Below the pieces are notes generated by a model. It saw nothing but the letters and a program-made list of their open reading frames with translations, had not been told where the DNA came from and did no database searches. Both the position numbers and the translations under genes were made by a program. Positions 14,773-21,862 of a DNA stretch of 21,862 bases are shown piece after piece (the first letter of the stretch is position 1; each line of letters starts with the position of its first letter). The stretch lies in the NCBI GenBank assembly GCA_031550755.1, contig JAVBOJ010000051.1:1-21862 (forward strand). Reading direction: 5' to 3'. The DNA is from JAVBOJ01 sp031550755. GTDB taxonomy: Bacteria; Bacillota; Clostridia; Oscillospirales; UBA929.

Positions 14773-14789
14773 TGGCCGGGAACTTTTTT
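14752..14789 (-). terminator. Intrinsic terminator after rplA
   Basis: On the minus strand a 15-bp stem (14775-14789 with 14754-14768, loop of 6) built on TTCCCGGC/GCCGGGAA runs straight into a T tract. It starts 8 bases after the rplA stop codon and closes the ribosomal operon. Confidence 0.95.
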
Positions 14790-14796
14790 CTTCGTC

Positions 14797-15489
14797 TTAG
14801 ATCGCCTTGGCGGCGTTGATCTTGACGCCGGGGCCCATGGTGGACGCCACGACGCAGGAGCGGATATACTGACCCTTGGCGGCGGCGGGCTTGGCACGGA
14901 TGACCGCCGACATGAGGGTATCATAGTTTTCATTCAGCTTCTCCAGCCCGAAGGAGACCTTGCCCAGCGGGCAGTGGATGATATTGGTTTTGTCCAGACG
15001 GTACTCGACCTTACCGGCCTTGATCTCGGCGATGGCGCGCGCCACATCCATGGTGACGGTGCCGGCCTTCGGGTTAGGCATAAGACCCTTGGGGCCCAAG
15101 ACTTTACCCAGACGACCCACCACGCCCATCATGTCGGGCGTCGCGACGACCACATCGTACGCGAAGAAGTTTTCGGTCTGGATCCGCGTAACCATATCCT
15201 CCGCGCCGACAAATTCGGCACCGGCGGCCTCGGCTTCCTTGGCCTTGTCGCCCTTGGCAAACACCAGCACGCGAGGGGTTTTGCCGGTGCCGTGCGGCAG
15301 AACGACCGAGCCGCGCACCTGCTGGTCGGCGTGACGGGAGTCAACGCCCAAGCGGATGTGAATTTCCACGGTTTCGTCAAATTTGGCCTTGGCGGTTTTT
15401 ATGAGCAGCCCCAGACCCTCGGAGGCATCATAAAGCTTGGCGGATTCCACCAATTTGGCGCTTTCTCTGTACTTTTTACCACGAAACAT
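14797..15489 (-). CDS. rplA: Ribosomal protein L1
   Basis: The 230-residue product matches L1 of the 50S subunit along its length: MFRGKKYRESAKLV near the start, the RLGVDSRHADQQVRGSVVLPHG segment and the LGPKGLMPNPKAGTV signature. L1 binds 23S rRNA at the mobile stalk and in many bacteria represses its own operon. GGAGGG precedes the ATG. The gene starts 13 bases after rplK stops. It is followed by a strong terminator and not by rplJ-rplL. Confidence 0.98.
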   Translation of the reverse strand: MFRGKKYRESAKLVESAKLYDASEGLGLLIKTAKAKFDETVEIHIRLGVDSRHADQQVRGSVVLPHGTGKTPRVLVFAKGDKAKEAEAAGAEFVGAEDMVTRIQTENFFAYDVVVATPDMMGVVGRLGKVLGPKGLMPNPKAGTVTMDVARAIAEIKAGKVEYRLDKTNIIHCPLGKVSFGLEKLNENYDTLMSAVIRAKPAAAKGQYIRSCVVASTMGPGVKINAAKAI

Positions 15490-15502
15490 CGTCTTTCCCT
15501 CC

Positions 15503-15928
15503 TCAGCCTTCCACGGTAATGCCCATGCTGCGGGCGGTACCGGCGATCATGCTCATGGCCGTTTCCAAGCTGGCGGCGTTGAGGTCGGGCATTTTGAGCT
15601 CGGCAATCTTCCTGACATCCTCTTGGGAGATGGTGGCAACCTTGGTTTTGTTGGGGACGGCCGAACCGGATTCGATCTTGCAGGCCTTCTTGATCAGCAC
15701 CGGCGCCGGCGGCGTCTTGGTGATGAAGGAGAAGGACCGGTCGGAATAGACCGTGATAACGACCGGGATGATGAGCCCGACGTCATTTTTGGTGCGCTCG
15801 TTGAATTCCTTGGTGAAGCCCATGATGTTGACGCCGTGCTGACCCAGCGCGGGGCCTACGGGCGGCGCGGGCGTGGCCGTGCCGGCCGGGATTTGCAGCT
15901 TGATACAGCCGACTACTTTCTGTGCCAT
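15503..15928 (-). CDS. rplK: Ribosomal protein L11
   Basis: The 141-residue product is L11 of the GTPase-associated centre: MAQKVVGCIKLQIPAGTATPAPPVGPALGQHG is the diagnostic N-terminus (residues 1-32), with the rRNA-binding C-terminal domain ending in MIAGTARSMGITVEG. Length is standard. AGGAGGA lies 8 bases before the ATG. A 121-base gap separates it from nusG and contains short CAGATA repeats and a GC-rich hairpin. Confidence 0.98.
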   Translation of the reverse strand: MAQKVVGCIKLQIPAGTATPAPPVGPALGQHGVNIMGFTKEFNERTKNDVGLIIPVVITVYSDRSFSFITKTPPAPVLIKKACKIESGSAVPNKTKVATISQEDVRKIAELKMPDLNAASLETAMSMIAGTARSMGITVEG

Positions 15929-15964
15929 GAATATATTCCTCCTGTATTCATATTGTGGTTACAC

Positions 15965-16025
15965 GGGGCGGAGCGCCCCTCCCACGTTGCCAGATAACAG
16001 ATATGCAGATATCAGATAACAGATA
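15965..16025. repeat. CAGATA repeat cluster and hairpin in the nusG-rplK gap
   Basis: CAGATA occurs five times, starting at 15991, 15998, 16006, 16013 and 16020, including an exact 13-base repeat (15991-16003 and 16013-16025). Next to it is GGGGCG-GAG-CGCCCC (15965-15979), a 6-bp hairpin without a T run. The minus-strand operon transcript would carry these as TATCTG repeats in the rplK leader. No L1-binding site could be recognised. Confidence 0.7.
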
Positions 16026-16049
16026 GGGATGTGGGGGACGGGGCGGGCG

Positions 16050-16574
16050 TTACGTTACGACGGGTTCGACCTGGTCGAGCTCCAGCTCGACGGGGGTCTC
16101 GCGGCCGAACATGGAGACCACGACGCGCACGCGGTTTTTATCCAGCGCAATCTCCTCGACGACGCCGATAAACCCGGTGAGCGGGCCGTCGGCGATCTTC
16201 ACGCTGTCGCCCACGGCATAATTGACGACGATCTCATGTTTTTCCACGCCGAGGGCGGCCACTTCCTGCTCGGTCAGCGCCACCGGCTTGGAGCCGGGGC
16301 CGACAAAGCCGGTCACCCCGCGGGTATTGCGCACCACATGCCAGCTCTCGTCGGTCATGACCATCTTGACCAGCACATAGCCTGGGAACACCTTGCGCTC
16401 CACGGTTTTGCGCTTGGAATCGGTCACTTCCGTGACCTCCTCGGTAGGCACGTTGACGCTGACGATTAAATCGTGCAGCTTGCGGTTCTCGACCGCTTTT
16501 TCAATGGTGGCGGCCACTTTGTTTTCGTACCCGGAATAGGTGTGTACGACGTACCACTTGGCTGTTTCGGTCAT
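16050..16574 (-). CDS. nusG: Transcription elongation/antitermination factor NusG
   Basis: The 174-residue protein has the NusG N-terminal domain (WYVVHTYSGYENKVAATIE at residues 6-24; PGYVLVKMVM; VVRNTRGVTGFVG) and a C-terminal KOW domain (GDSVKIADGPLTGFIGVVEE). NusG binds RNA polymerase and links it to Rho or the ribosome. It follows secE after an 11-base gap, the usual order, with AAGGAT upstream of the ATG. Confidence 0.98.
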   Translation of the reverse strand: MTETAKWYVVHTYSGYENKVAATIEKAVENRKLHDLIVSVNVPTEEVTEVTDSKRKTVERKVFPGYVLVKMVMTDESWHVVRNTRGVTGFVGPGSKPVALTEQEVAALGVEKHEIVVNYAVGDSVKIADGPLTGFIGVVEEIALDKNRVRVVVSMFGRETPVELELDQVEPVVT

Positions 16575-16585
16575 ATCAATAATCC

Positions 16586-16870
16586 TTACAGCTTGATGTT
16601 CTGGATAATCTGCTTGACCAGCCAGCCCATCCCAAGGTCAAACGCTGCCACAATCAGGCCGACGATGACCACCATGACGACCACCACCCAGGAGTTTTTA
16701 ACCACCTGCGGCAGCGTGGGCCACACTACCTTGCGCAGCTCGGAGCGCATCTCGCGGAACCATGTATTGAGCCGCTTGCCTATCCGCGCGGGAAGGCTGG
16801 GCTTCTTTTCCTGCACTTTTTCTTTTTTAACCGGCTTTTCTTCCGGGGTCTTGTTTTCCAGATCGGCCAT
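16586..16870 (-). CDS. secE: Preprotein translocase subunit SecE
   Basis: The 94-residue product is a single-spanning SecE. It has a charged N-terminal extension rich in lysine and glutamate (residues 1-30), the conserved amphipathic segment FREMRSELRKVVWPTLPQVV, and one membrane helix (about 55-80). It forms the SecYEG channel in the inner membrane. It is somewhat longer than the roughly 60-residue Bacillus form because of the extension. GGAGG lies 8 bases before the ATG. Confidence 0.96.
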   Translation of the reverse strand: MADLENKTPEEKPVKKEKVQEKKPSLPARIGKRLNTWFREMRSELRKVVWPTLPQVVKNSWVVVVMVVIVGLIVAAFDLGMGWLVKQIIQNIKL

Positions 16871-16893
16871 AACGCAATCCTCCGGTCTATCCT

Positions 16894-17043
16894 TTATTTT
16901 GTCTCCCTGTGCGGGGTATGTTTACGGCAAAAGCGGCAGTACTTGTTCATCTCCAGACGGTCGGGATCGTTCTTCTTGTTCTTCATGGTATCGTAGTTTC
17001 TCTGCTTGCACTCGGTGCAGGCCAAGGTAATTTTCACACGCAT
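16894..17043 (-). CDS. rpmG: Ribosomal protein L33, zinc-binding form
   Basis: This 49-residue protein starts MRVKITLACTECKQRNY and ends YCRFCRKHTPHRETK. The two CxxC pairs mark the zinc-containing form of L33 in the 50S subunit. The start at 17043 is chosen because it gives the normal family N-terminus and has AAGGAAG upstream; the reading frame is open much further upstream, but that part is not conserved L33 sequence. It is the first gene of rpmG-secE-nusG-rplK-rplA. Confidence 0.96.
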   Translation of the reverse strand: MRVKITLACTECKQRNYDTMKNKKNDPDRLEMNKYCRFCRKHTPHRETK

Positions 17044-17125
17044 GACGGCACTTCCTTCCCAAAACACCGGAAATCGTTCCGGTAAAAATTTTACAACAAA
17101 AAAAGAACCCTTCACAGGCCATATA

Positions 17126-17154
17126 ACTATAGCACAGAGATTTTCTCCGGTCAA
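17126..17154 (-). promoter_or_regulatory. Sigma-A promoter of the rpmG-secE-nusG operon
   Basis: The minus strand reads TTGACC (17149-17154), 17 bases, then TATAGT (17126-17131) preceded by TGC. This near-consensus promoter lies about 80 bases before rpmG. I found no equally good promoter for the divergent glycosidase in 17155-17244. Confidence 0.85.
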
Positions 17155-17244
17155 GAAAAATTTACAAACTTTCTTCCCTGATTTATTTGCAATCTTTTCC
17201 CACGTGTTGTAAAGTAGTGGTAACACAACCGAGGAGGACGGCTC

Positions 17245-19494
17245 ATGCCATATTCTCTTGACCTGCGCGGCGTCAATCCCAAACGGATTTCTCCCCTGCC
17301 GGAAGCCTTCGGAGGGGTCTCGCCGAACGGGAGCCGCCTGTCGTTTACCAATTATTATATGGAGCTGGACGGCGCGCCAGTCTTCGGCGTGTCGGGCGAG
17401 TTTCATTTTTCCCGCTGTTCGCCCGCTTTTTGGGAGGATGAGCTCATCAAAATGAAGCTGGGCGGGGTCACGATTGTCTCTACCTATTTATTTTGGAACC
17501 ATCATGAGGAAATCGAGGGCGTTTTCCGCTTTGACGGGCGGCGCGACCTGCGCCGGTTTATCGCCCTCTGCGCCAAGCATGCGCTGCTGGTCATCCTGCG
17601 CCTCGGCCCCTTTTGCCACGGCGAGGCGCGCAACGGAGGGCTGCCTGACTGGCTCTACGGCAAGCCGTTTGAGGTGCGGTCGCTGGACGAGAGCTTTCTG
17701 GCGCAGGTGCGGCGGCTGTACAGCGCCGCGGCGCGGCAGGTGCACGGGCTTTTGTGGAAGGACGGCGGGCCGGTGATCGCCTGCCAGCTCGACAATGAAT
17801 ACGGCCATTCGGCCGCCCCGTGGGAGATGACCGCCGGCGTTTCCGACGAATGGACGCCGCCCGGCTCCGACGGCGACGCCTATATTTTGGCGCTCAAGCG
17901 GATCGCCTTAGATGTCGGGCTGGAGGTGCCCTTTTATACCTGCACCGCGTGGGGCGGCGCGGCCGCGCCCTCGGACGAAACGCTGCCGCTGTGGGGCGGC
18001 TACGCTTACCAGCCGTGGCTGTTTTACCACGGCCCCGGCGTCCATCCGGCCACGCCGGAGTACCTCTACCGCGACAATCACAACAACGGGATCCCGCAGA
18101 CCTACAACTTTGCCCCGGCCTATCCGCCCGAAAAAATGCCCTACGCCTGCTGCGAGATGGGCGGCGGCATGATGTGCTCCTACCGTTACCGCTTCGTGCT
18201 GCCGTACGAGAGTGTGGACGCCATGGCCAACATCAAAATGGCCTCCGGCTGCAATTTTGTCGGATATTATGTATACCACGGCGGCACCAATCCGCGCGGG
18301 GAAACCGCCCCCTACCTCAACGAAAATCAGGTCTGCAAGCTGTCGTATGACTACCAAGCGCCGCTGGGCGAATATGGGCAGGCGCGCCCGTCCTATCACC
18401 GTTTGCGGGCGCTGCATCTGCTGGGGCAGACGCTGGCGGCATCGCTTTGCCCGATGAAAACCGTTTTGCCGCAAGGCGCGGAGGAAATTGACCCGCGCGA
18501 CGCCGACACGCTGCGGTTTGCCGTACGCACCGACGGGGTCTCCGGTTTTCTGTTTGTCAACAATTTTCAGGATCACGCCGAGAGACACCCGGTGCAAAAC
18601 GCCTCCATCTCCCTCTCCCTTGCGGGAGAGCCGATTGAGGTGGACGGCATCTCTCTGGCTCCGGGCGAGAACGCGGTGTATCCCTTTGGCCTTGATCTCG
18701 GTGGCGTGACGCTGCGCTGCGCCACCGCCCAGCCGATTACATTTATTACGGTTAACCAAAATCGCACTTGGTTTTTCCTCGCCCCTCACGGACAGTCCCC
18801 GCGCTATCACCTGTCCGACGGACGGGTGCTCACCCCGCCGGGCGACCTCTCTCCCCTGCCGCTGAGCGACGCGGTCGAGATCGTCACCCTCACCCGGGCG
18901 CAAGCCGCGCGTTTTTACAAGGTGCGCCTGTCCGGCCGGGACTGCGCCCTGCTGACCGACGCGCTGCCGCTGCTGTCGGGCGGCGTGTGCAAGCTGGAAT
19001 CTGAATCGCCGGACTTCTCCTGTTTGAGCTTCCCCGCCCTGCCGCTCTCCTGCCCGAACGCGGAGACGGTGCCCGTCCAAGACGGCGTTTTCTCCGGCCT
19101 GTCGGCTTCCCTGTCGGCGTTCTCTTTCACGCCGAAAATCACCCAGGCAGGCCCGTCCCGCTGGGTGGTCACCCTGCCGGATGCCTTGCCGCTCTGCGCG
19201 AAAGACCTTCTTCTGTCCGTCGATTACACGGGCGATATCGGCAGCGCGTTTTTGGACGGCGTCCTGATCGCCGACCATTTTTACAACGGTGCGCCGTGGG
19301 AAATCGGGCTGGCTGAATTTCTCCCGACCAACCATCCCCTGACGATTTATATCACGCCGAAAAAGGAGGGTGCCGCCGTGCAGGTGGATTCGCCGATGGC
19401 GGCCCGTTCCGAGCGCGTTGACCGCGCCGTCGCCGCGCTGCACGGCGTGACCGCCCGCGCCGTCTATCAAACCGAGTTGGAGGTATTGCCATGA
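17245..19494 (+). CDS. Glycoside hydrolase family 35-like beta-galactosidase
   Basis: The 749-residue protein has an N-terminal TIM barrel with GH35 landmarks: SGEFHFSRCSPAFWEDELIKMK (near residue 50), TYLFWNHHE, LRLGPFCHGEARNGGLPDWL, and the acid/base motif GGPVIACQLDNEYG with Glu185. The family usually has ENEYG, so the Asp for Glu at 183 is conservative. The expected nucleophile region reads CCEMGGGMM with Glu304 as candidate, which is unlike the usual TEFWPGWFD, so the protein may be a divergent subgroup with another substrate. C-terminal regions look like beta-sandwich domains. There is no signal peptide, so it acts inside the cell. GAGGAGG precedes the ATG. It overlaps the next gene by 4 bases. 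Confidence 0.85.
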   Translation: MPYSLDLRGVNPKRISPLPEAFGGVSPNGSRLSFTNYYMELDGAPVFGVSGEFHFSRCSPAFWEDELIKMKLGGVTIVSTYLFWNHHEEIEGVFRFDGRRDLRRFIALCAKHALLVILRLGPFCHGEARNGGLPDWLYGKPFEVRSLDESFLAQVRRLYSAAARQVHGLLWKDGGPVIACQLDNEYGHSAAPWEMTAGVSDEWTPPGSDGDAYILALKRIALDVGLEVPFYTCTAWGGAAAPSDETLPLWGGYAYQPWLFYHGPGVHPATPEYLYRDNHNNGIPQTYNFAPAYPPEKMPYACCEMGGGMMCSYRYRFVLPYESVDAMANIKMASGCNFVGYYVYHGGTNPRGETAPYLNENQVCKLSYDYQAPLGEYGQARPSYHRLRALHLLGQTLAASLCPMKTVLPQGAEEIDPRDADTLRFAVRTDGVSGFLFVNNFQDHAERHPVQNASISLSLAGEPIEVDGISLAPGENAVYPFGLDLGGVTLRCATAQPITFITVNQNRTWFFLAPHGQSPRYHLSDGRVLTPPGDLSPLPLSDAVEIVTLTRAQAARFYKVRLSGRDCALLTDALPLLSGGVCKLESESPDFSCLSFPALPLSCPNAETVPVQDGVFSGLSASLSAFSFTPKITQAGPSRWVVTLPDALPLCAKDLLLSVDYTGDIGSAFLDGVLIADHFYNGAPWEIGLAEFLPTNHPLTIYITPKKEGAAVQVDSPMAARSERVDRAVAALHGVTARAVYQTELEVLP

Positions 19495-20735
19495 CTGTTT
19501 CTTCCGCCGACCGGGAACTCCTGCGCGCCCGCGCCGCGCACCAGCGCGAGCTGGCCGAGTCTCCCGCCATGCGCGCCCTTGTGGCCGACTGGATTGCCCA
19601 CAACGACGGCCACCGCCCGCGCCCCATGGTGCATATCGAGCTGGACACGTTCGAGCAGGAAGTCATCCCCGGGCTGCTCACCTGCACCGGAGAGGACGCG
19701 CGCGCCATTGAAACGGCGCTGCTCAAAAACACCGTCTGTTACGAGCTGTTCGGGGACGACTGGGTGGTGCCGGAGTACCATCCGGTGCCGCTGAAAACCG
19801 AGTTTTGCCTCTTCGGGCTGAAGGTGGAGCGGCAGGTCGCCTCCGACGCGAAAGGACGCGCGGTGGGGCATCATTTTCTCCACCCGATTTCCGACCTTGA
19901 GGCCGATTATGAAAAGCTCGGCCCCTCTTCGTTTTGGACCGACCGCAAACAGACGCAGGCCGAGGCAGATGAACTGTCCGAGCTGTTCGGCGATCTTCTG
20001 CCCGTGCGCGCCGAGGGCATCTGCCTGTACGCGGTGCCGACCCAGAAGCTGGTGCATCTGATGGGCATGGAAAACATGCTGGTGGCCATGCTGGACTGCC
20101 CAGAGCTGTTCCACGAGGTCATGTCCCGTGCGGCCAATGATTATCTGGCATATTTCAAATATCTGGAGGTCTCCGGCCTGCTGCTGGCCTCCAACCGCCA
20201 CACATGGGTGGGCAATGGGACGCTGGCCTATACCGACGAGCTGCCGGGCGACGACGGCCTAACCACCGAGCAGGTCTGGGGCTTTATGGATTCCCAGGAA
20301 ACGGTGGGCATTTCGCCGGAGATGTATGAGGAGTTTATTTTCCCGTATTATGCGCGAATCGCGGGCTGCTTCGGGCTGTTGTCTTACGGCTGCTGCGAGC
20401 CGGTGCATCCGGTCTGGGAACGCTGCGTGTCGAAATACCCGCATTTGCGCAAGGTGTCCATCTCCCCGTGGTGCGACGAGTCCTTTATGGGCGAGGCGCT
20501 GCGCGGCGGCAAGATCATTTACCACCGCAAGCCCAGCCCCAACTTTTTGGGGGTCGGGCGCGACCTCGACGAGGACGCCGTGCGCGCCCACATCGCCGCG
20601 TCGGCCAAGGCGGCGTCCGGCTGCGGGCTAGAGGTGTCCCAACGCGACGTGTACACCTTGGAGGGCAACGTTCCCAAGGTGCGGCGGTATGTGGAAATCA
20701 TCCGCGAGGAATGCGCGAGGCATTGGCAGGCATGA
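19491..20735 (+). CDS. Uroporphyrinogen decarboxylase-like (URO-D fold) protein
   Basis: The 414-residue protein resembles URO-D/methyltransferase-fold proteins of anaerobes in its C-terminal half: LGDDGL-type glycine segments, the YGCCEPVHPVWE motif (near residue 303), the SPWCDESFMGEAL helix and the closing EGNVPKVRRYVEIIREECARHW. It is not a typical HemE: the N-terminal arginine-rich substrate loop of HemE is absent and no haem genes are near. Some relatives are methyltransferases that use corrinoid proteins; others are unassigned. It starts in the ATGA overlap with the GH35 gene (GGAGGT upstream), so the two proteins are probably made together. Confidence 0.75.
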   Translation: MTVSSADRELLRARAAHQRELAESPAMRALVADWIAHNDGHRPRPMVHIELDTFEQEVIPGLLTCTGEDARAIETALLKNTVCYELFGDDWVVPEYHPVPLKTEFCLFGLKVERQVASDAKGRAVGHHFLHPISDLEADYEKLGPSSFWTDRKQTQAEADELSELFGDLLPVRAEGICLYAVPTQKLVHLMGMENMLVAMLDCPELFHEVMSRAANDYLAYFKYLEVSGLLLASNRHTWVGNGTLAYTDELPGDDGLTTEQVWGFMDSQETVGISPEMYEEFIFPYYARIAGCFGLLSYGCCEPVHPVWERCVSKYPHLRKVSISPWCDESFMGEALRGGKIIYHRKPSPNFLGVGRDLDEDAVRAHIAASAKAASGCGLEVSQRDVYTLEGNVPKVRRYVEIIREECARHWQA

Positions 20736-20750
20736 CCCCCTGCGGGGTCA
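20733..20750 (+). terminator. Weak hairpin after the URO-D-like gene
   Basis: TGACCCC/GGGGTCA forms a 7-bp stem with a 4-base loop and includes the stop codon. Only a scattered T-rich stretch (GTTTTC) follows, so it is a doubtful terminator. Confidence 0.35.
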
Positions 20751-20788
20751 CAACAACGTTTTCATTCACATGAGGAGGGCTCATCCCC

Positions 20789-21841
20789 TTGTACCTGAAA
20801 TCCTTTGAAATGCAGGGCTTCAAGTCCTTTCCGGACAAGACCGCCCTGCTGTTCGGCCCCGGGGTGTCCACCGTGGTCGGCCCCAACGGGAGCGGGAAAT
20901 CCAATATCGCCGAGGCCATGCGCTGGGTGCTGGGAGAGCAGAGCCCGCGTGCTTTGCGCTGTGAAAAAAAGATGGAGGAAATCATCTTCCACGGCACCAC
21001 CCTGCGCTCCCCGCTGGGCTTCGCCGAGGCCACCCTGTACCTCGACAACGCCACCGGGCTGTTCCCCCTGCCCCATCAGGAAATCGCCATCACCCGGCGG
21101 CTCTACCGCTCCGGGGAGAGCGAATACTATATCAACCGCGCCGCCGTGCGCCTCAAGGACATCCTCAATCTCTTCATGGACACCGGTTTGGGCCGTGACG
21201 GCTACTCCATCATCGGTCAGGGCCGCATCAGCGAAATTTTATCCGAAAAAGACGAGGATCGCCGCAAGGTTTTTGAGGAGGCCTCGGGCATTTCGCGCTA
21301 TCGCCACCGCAAGGAGGAATCCGAGCGCCGCCTGAAATCCGCCGAGGAGAACCTCCTGCGGGTCGGCGACAAGATCGAGGAGCTGGAGTATCAGGTCGGC
21401 CCGCTCAAGGAACAGGCCGACAAGGCCCGGCAATACTTGCTGTACCACGACGAGCTGCGGGGGCTGGAAATCAACGTCTGGATGGACGCGCTGGACAAGC
21501 TGCGCGCCGGCTACGAGCAGGTGCGGGAGGACTTCCGCATCGCTTCGGAGCATCTGGAATCCGGACAGGGTGCGCTGGAGACGCTGTACGCCGAGATCGA
21601 GGCGCTGTCGGAACAGGCGCGGGCGCAAAACCTACTGGCCGAGGAGATCCGCGCCGAGCTGTCAGCGCTGGAGGCCCATGCCGCCGAGCTGGAGAGCGCC
21701 TTGGCGGTCTGCGACGCCACCATGTCGCACAATGATGAAAATATCGCCCGGCTGACCGAGGAAATGTCGGCCGGCGCCGGACGTGAAGAGGGGCTCAGCG
21801 CCCAAATCGAGGCGCGCCGCGCCCATCTGGACACGCTGTAG
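20789..21841 (+). CDS. smc: SMC chromosome-segregation ATPase, N-terminal part, interrupted by TAG
   Basis: The product starts MYLKSFEMQGFKSFPDKT and has Walker A GPNGSGKSN at residues 31-39, the Q-loop/GQGRISEIL region near 140-150, EEASGISRYRHRKEE, and then coiled coil from about residue 170. SMC folds DNA into loops with ScpA/ScpB. Full-length SMC is near 1,190 residues, but here an in-frame TAG at 21839-21841 ends translation after 350 residues. The next seven codons up to the window edge (TQKKDLD) continue the coiled coil in the same frame. It may be a true nonsense mutation or a base-call error (for example CAG to TAG). The start is TTG with GAGGAGGG 9 bases upstream. Confidence 0.93.
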   Translation: MYLKSFEMQGFKSFPDKTALLFGPGVSTVVGPNGSGKSNIAEAMRWVLGEQSPRALRCEKKMEEIIFHGTTLRSPLGFAEATLYLDNATGLFPLPHQEIAITRRLYRSGESEYYINRAAVRLKDILNLFMDTGLGRDGYSIIGQGRISEILSEKDEDRRKVFEEASGISRYRHRKEESERRLKSAEENLLRVGDKIEELEYQVGPLKEQADKARQYLLYHDELRGLEINVWMDALDKLRAGYEQVREDFRIASEHLESGQGALETLYAEIEALSEQARAQNLLAEEIRAELSALEAHAAELESALAVCDATMSHNDENIARLTEEMSAGAGREEGLSAQIEARRAHLDTL

Positions 21842-21862
21842 ACCCAGAAAAAAGACCTTGAC

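Noticed and set aside
16894..17406. N-terminally extended form of the L33 gene (about 170 codons)
   Set aside because: The extra 5' part crosses the operon promoter and is not L33-like; the 49-residue form has the normal start and ribosome binding site.
17908..19470. Long open frame on the minus strand opposite the GH35 gene
   Set aside because: Shadow composition, no recognisable domain, no ribosome binding site.

Overview
The window is GC-rich, densely packed chromosomal DNA from an endospore-forming Clostridia-type Firmicute, probably of the Ruminococcaceae/Oscillospiraceae kind. The assignment rests on spoIVB next to spo0A, strong AGGAGG-type ribosome binding sites, a T-box leader, a c-di-GMP-I riboswitch and a low-GC-Gram-positive gene set in a high-GC genome. 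It is mostly ordinary chromosome, with several regulatory arrangements worth a second look. No CRISPR array, prophage or insertion sequence was seen.

Layout. 1-2286: tex on the minus strand. 2302-3628: a PhnP-like metallo-hydrolase and a three-cysteine Rrf2 regulator, overlapping by 4 bases, on the plus strand. 3598-4518: cysK, converging on and overlapping the regulator. 4563-5299: a TraX-family membrane protein and its terminator. 5299-7621: a minus-strand operon of a SLOG-fold protein, a PocR/AraC regulator and a corrinoid protein. 7827-9927: the sporulation pair spoIVB-spo0A, with a 0A box between them. 9932-10649: an AT-rich gene for a small membrane protein, flanked by short direct repeats. 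10673-12684: an acyl-CoA synthetase-like gene behind a complete T-box leader. 12735-12850: tRNA-Arg(CCG) with its promoter. 12999-14221: a secreted transglutaminase-like protein behind a c-di-GMP-I riboswitch and terminator. 14235-14772: dCMP deaminase. 14752-17154: rpmG-secE-nusG-rplK-rplA on the minus strand, closed by a strong terminator with no rplJL. 17245-20735: a GH35 glycosidase coupled to a URO-D-like protein. 20789 to the end: the start of smc, interrupted by an in-frame TAG.

How the genes fit together. The minus-strand ribosomal/secretion operon and the spoIVB-spo0A pair are conserved core modules. The SLOG/PocR/corrinoid operon looks like a regulator plus methyl carrier whose methyltransferase lies elsewhere. 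The two riboregulated genes each have a full promoter, sensor, terminator and ribosome binding site visible in the sequence. The T-box is the more surprising, because its target looks like an acyl-CoA ligase rather than an aminoacyl-tRNA synthetase or amino-acid gene.
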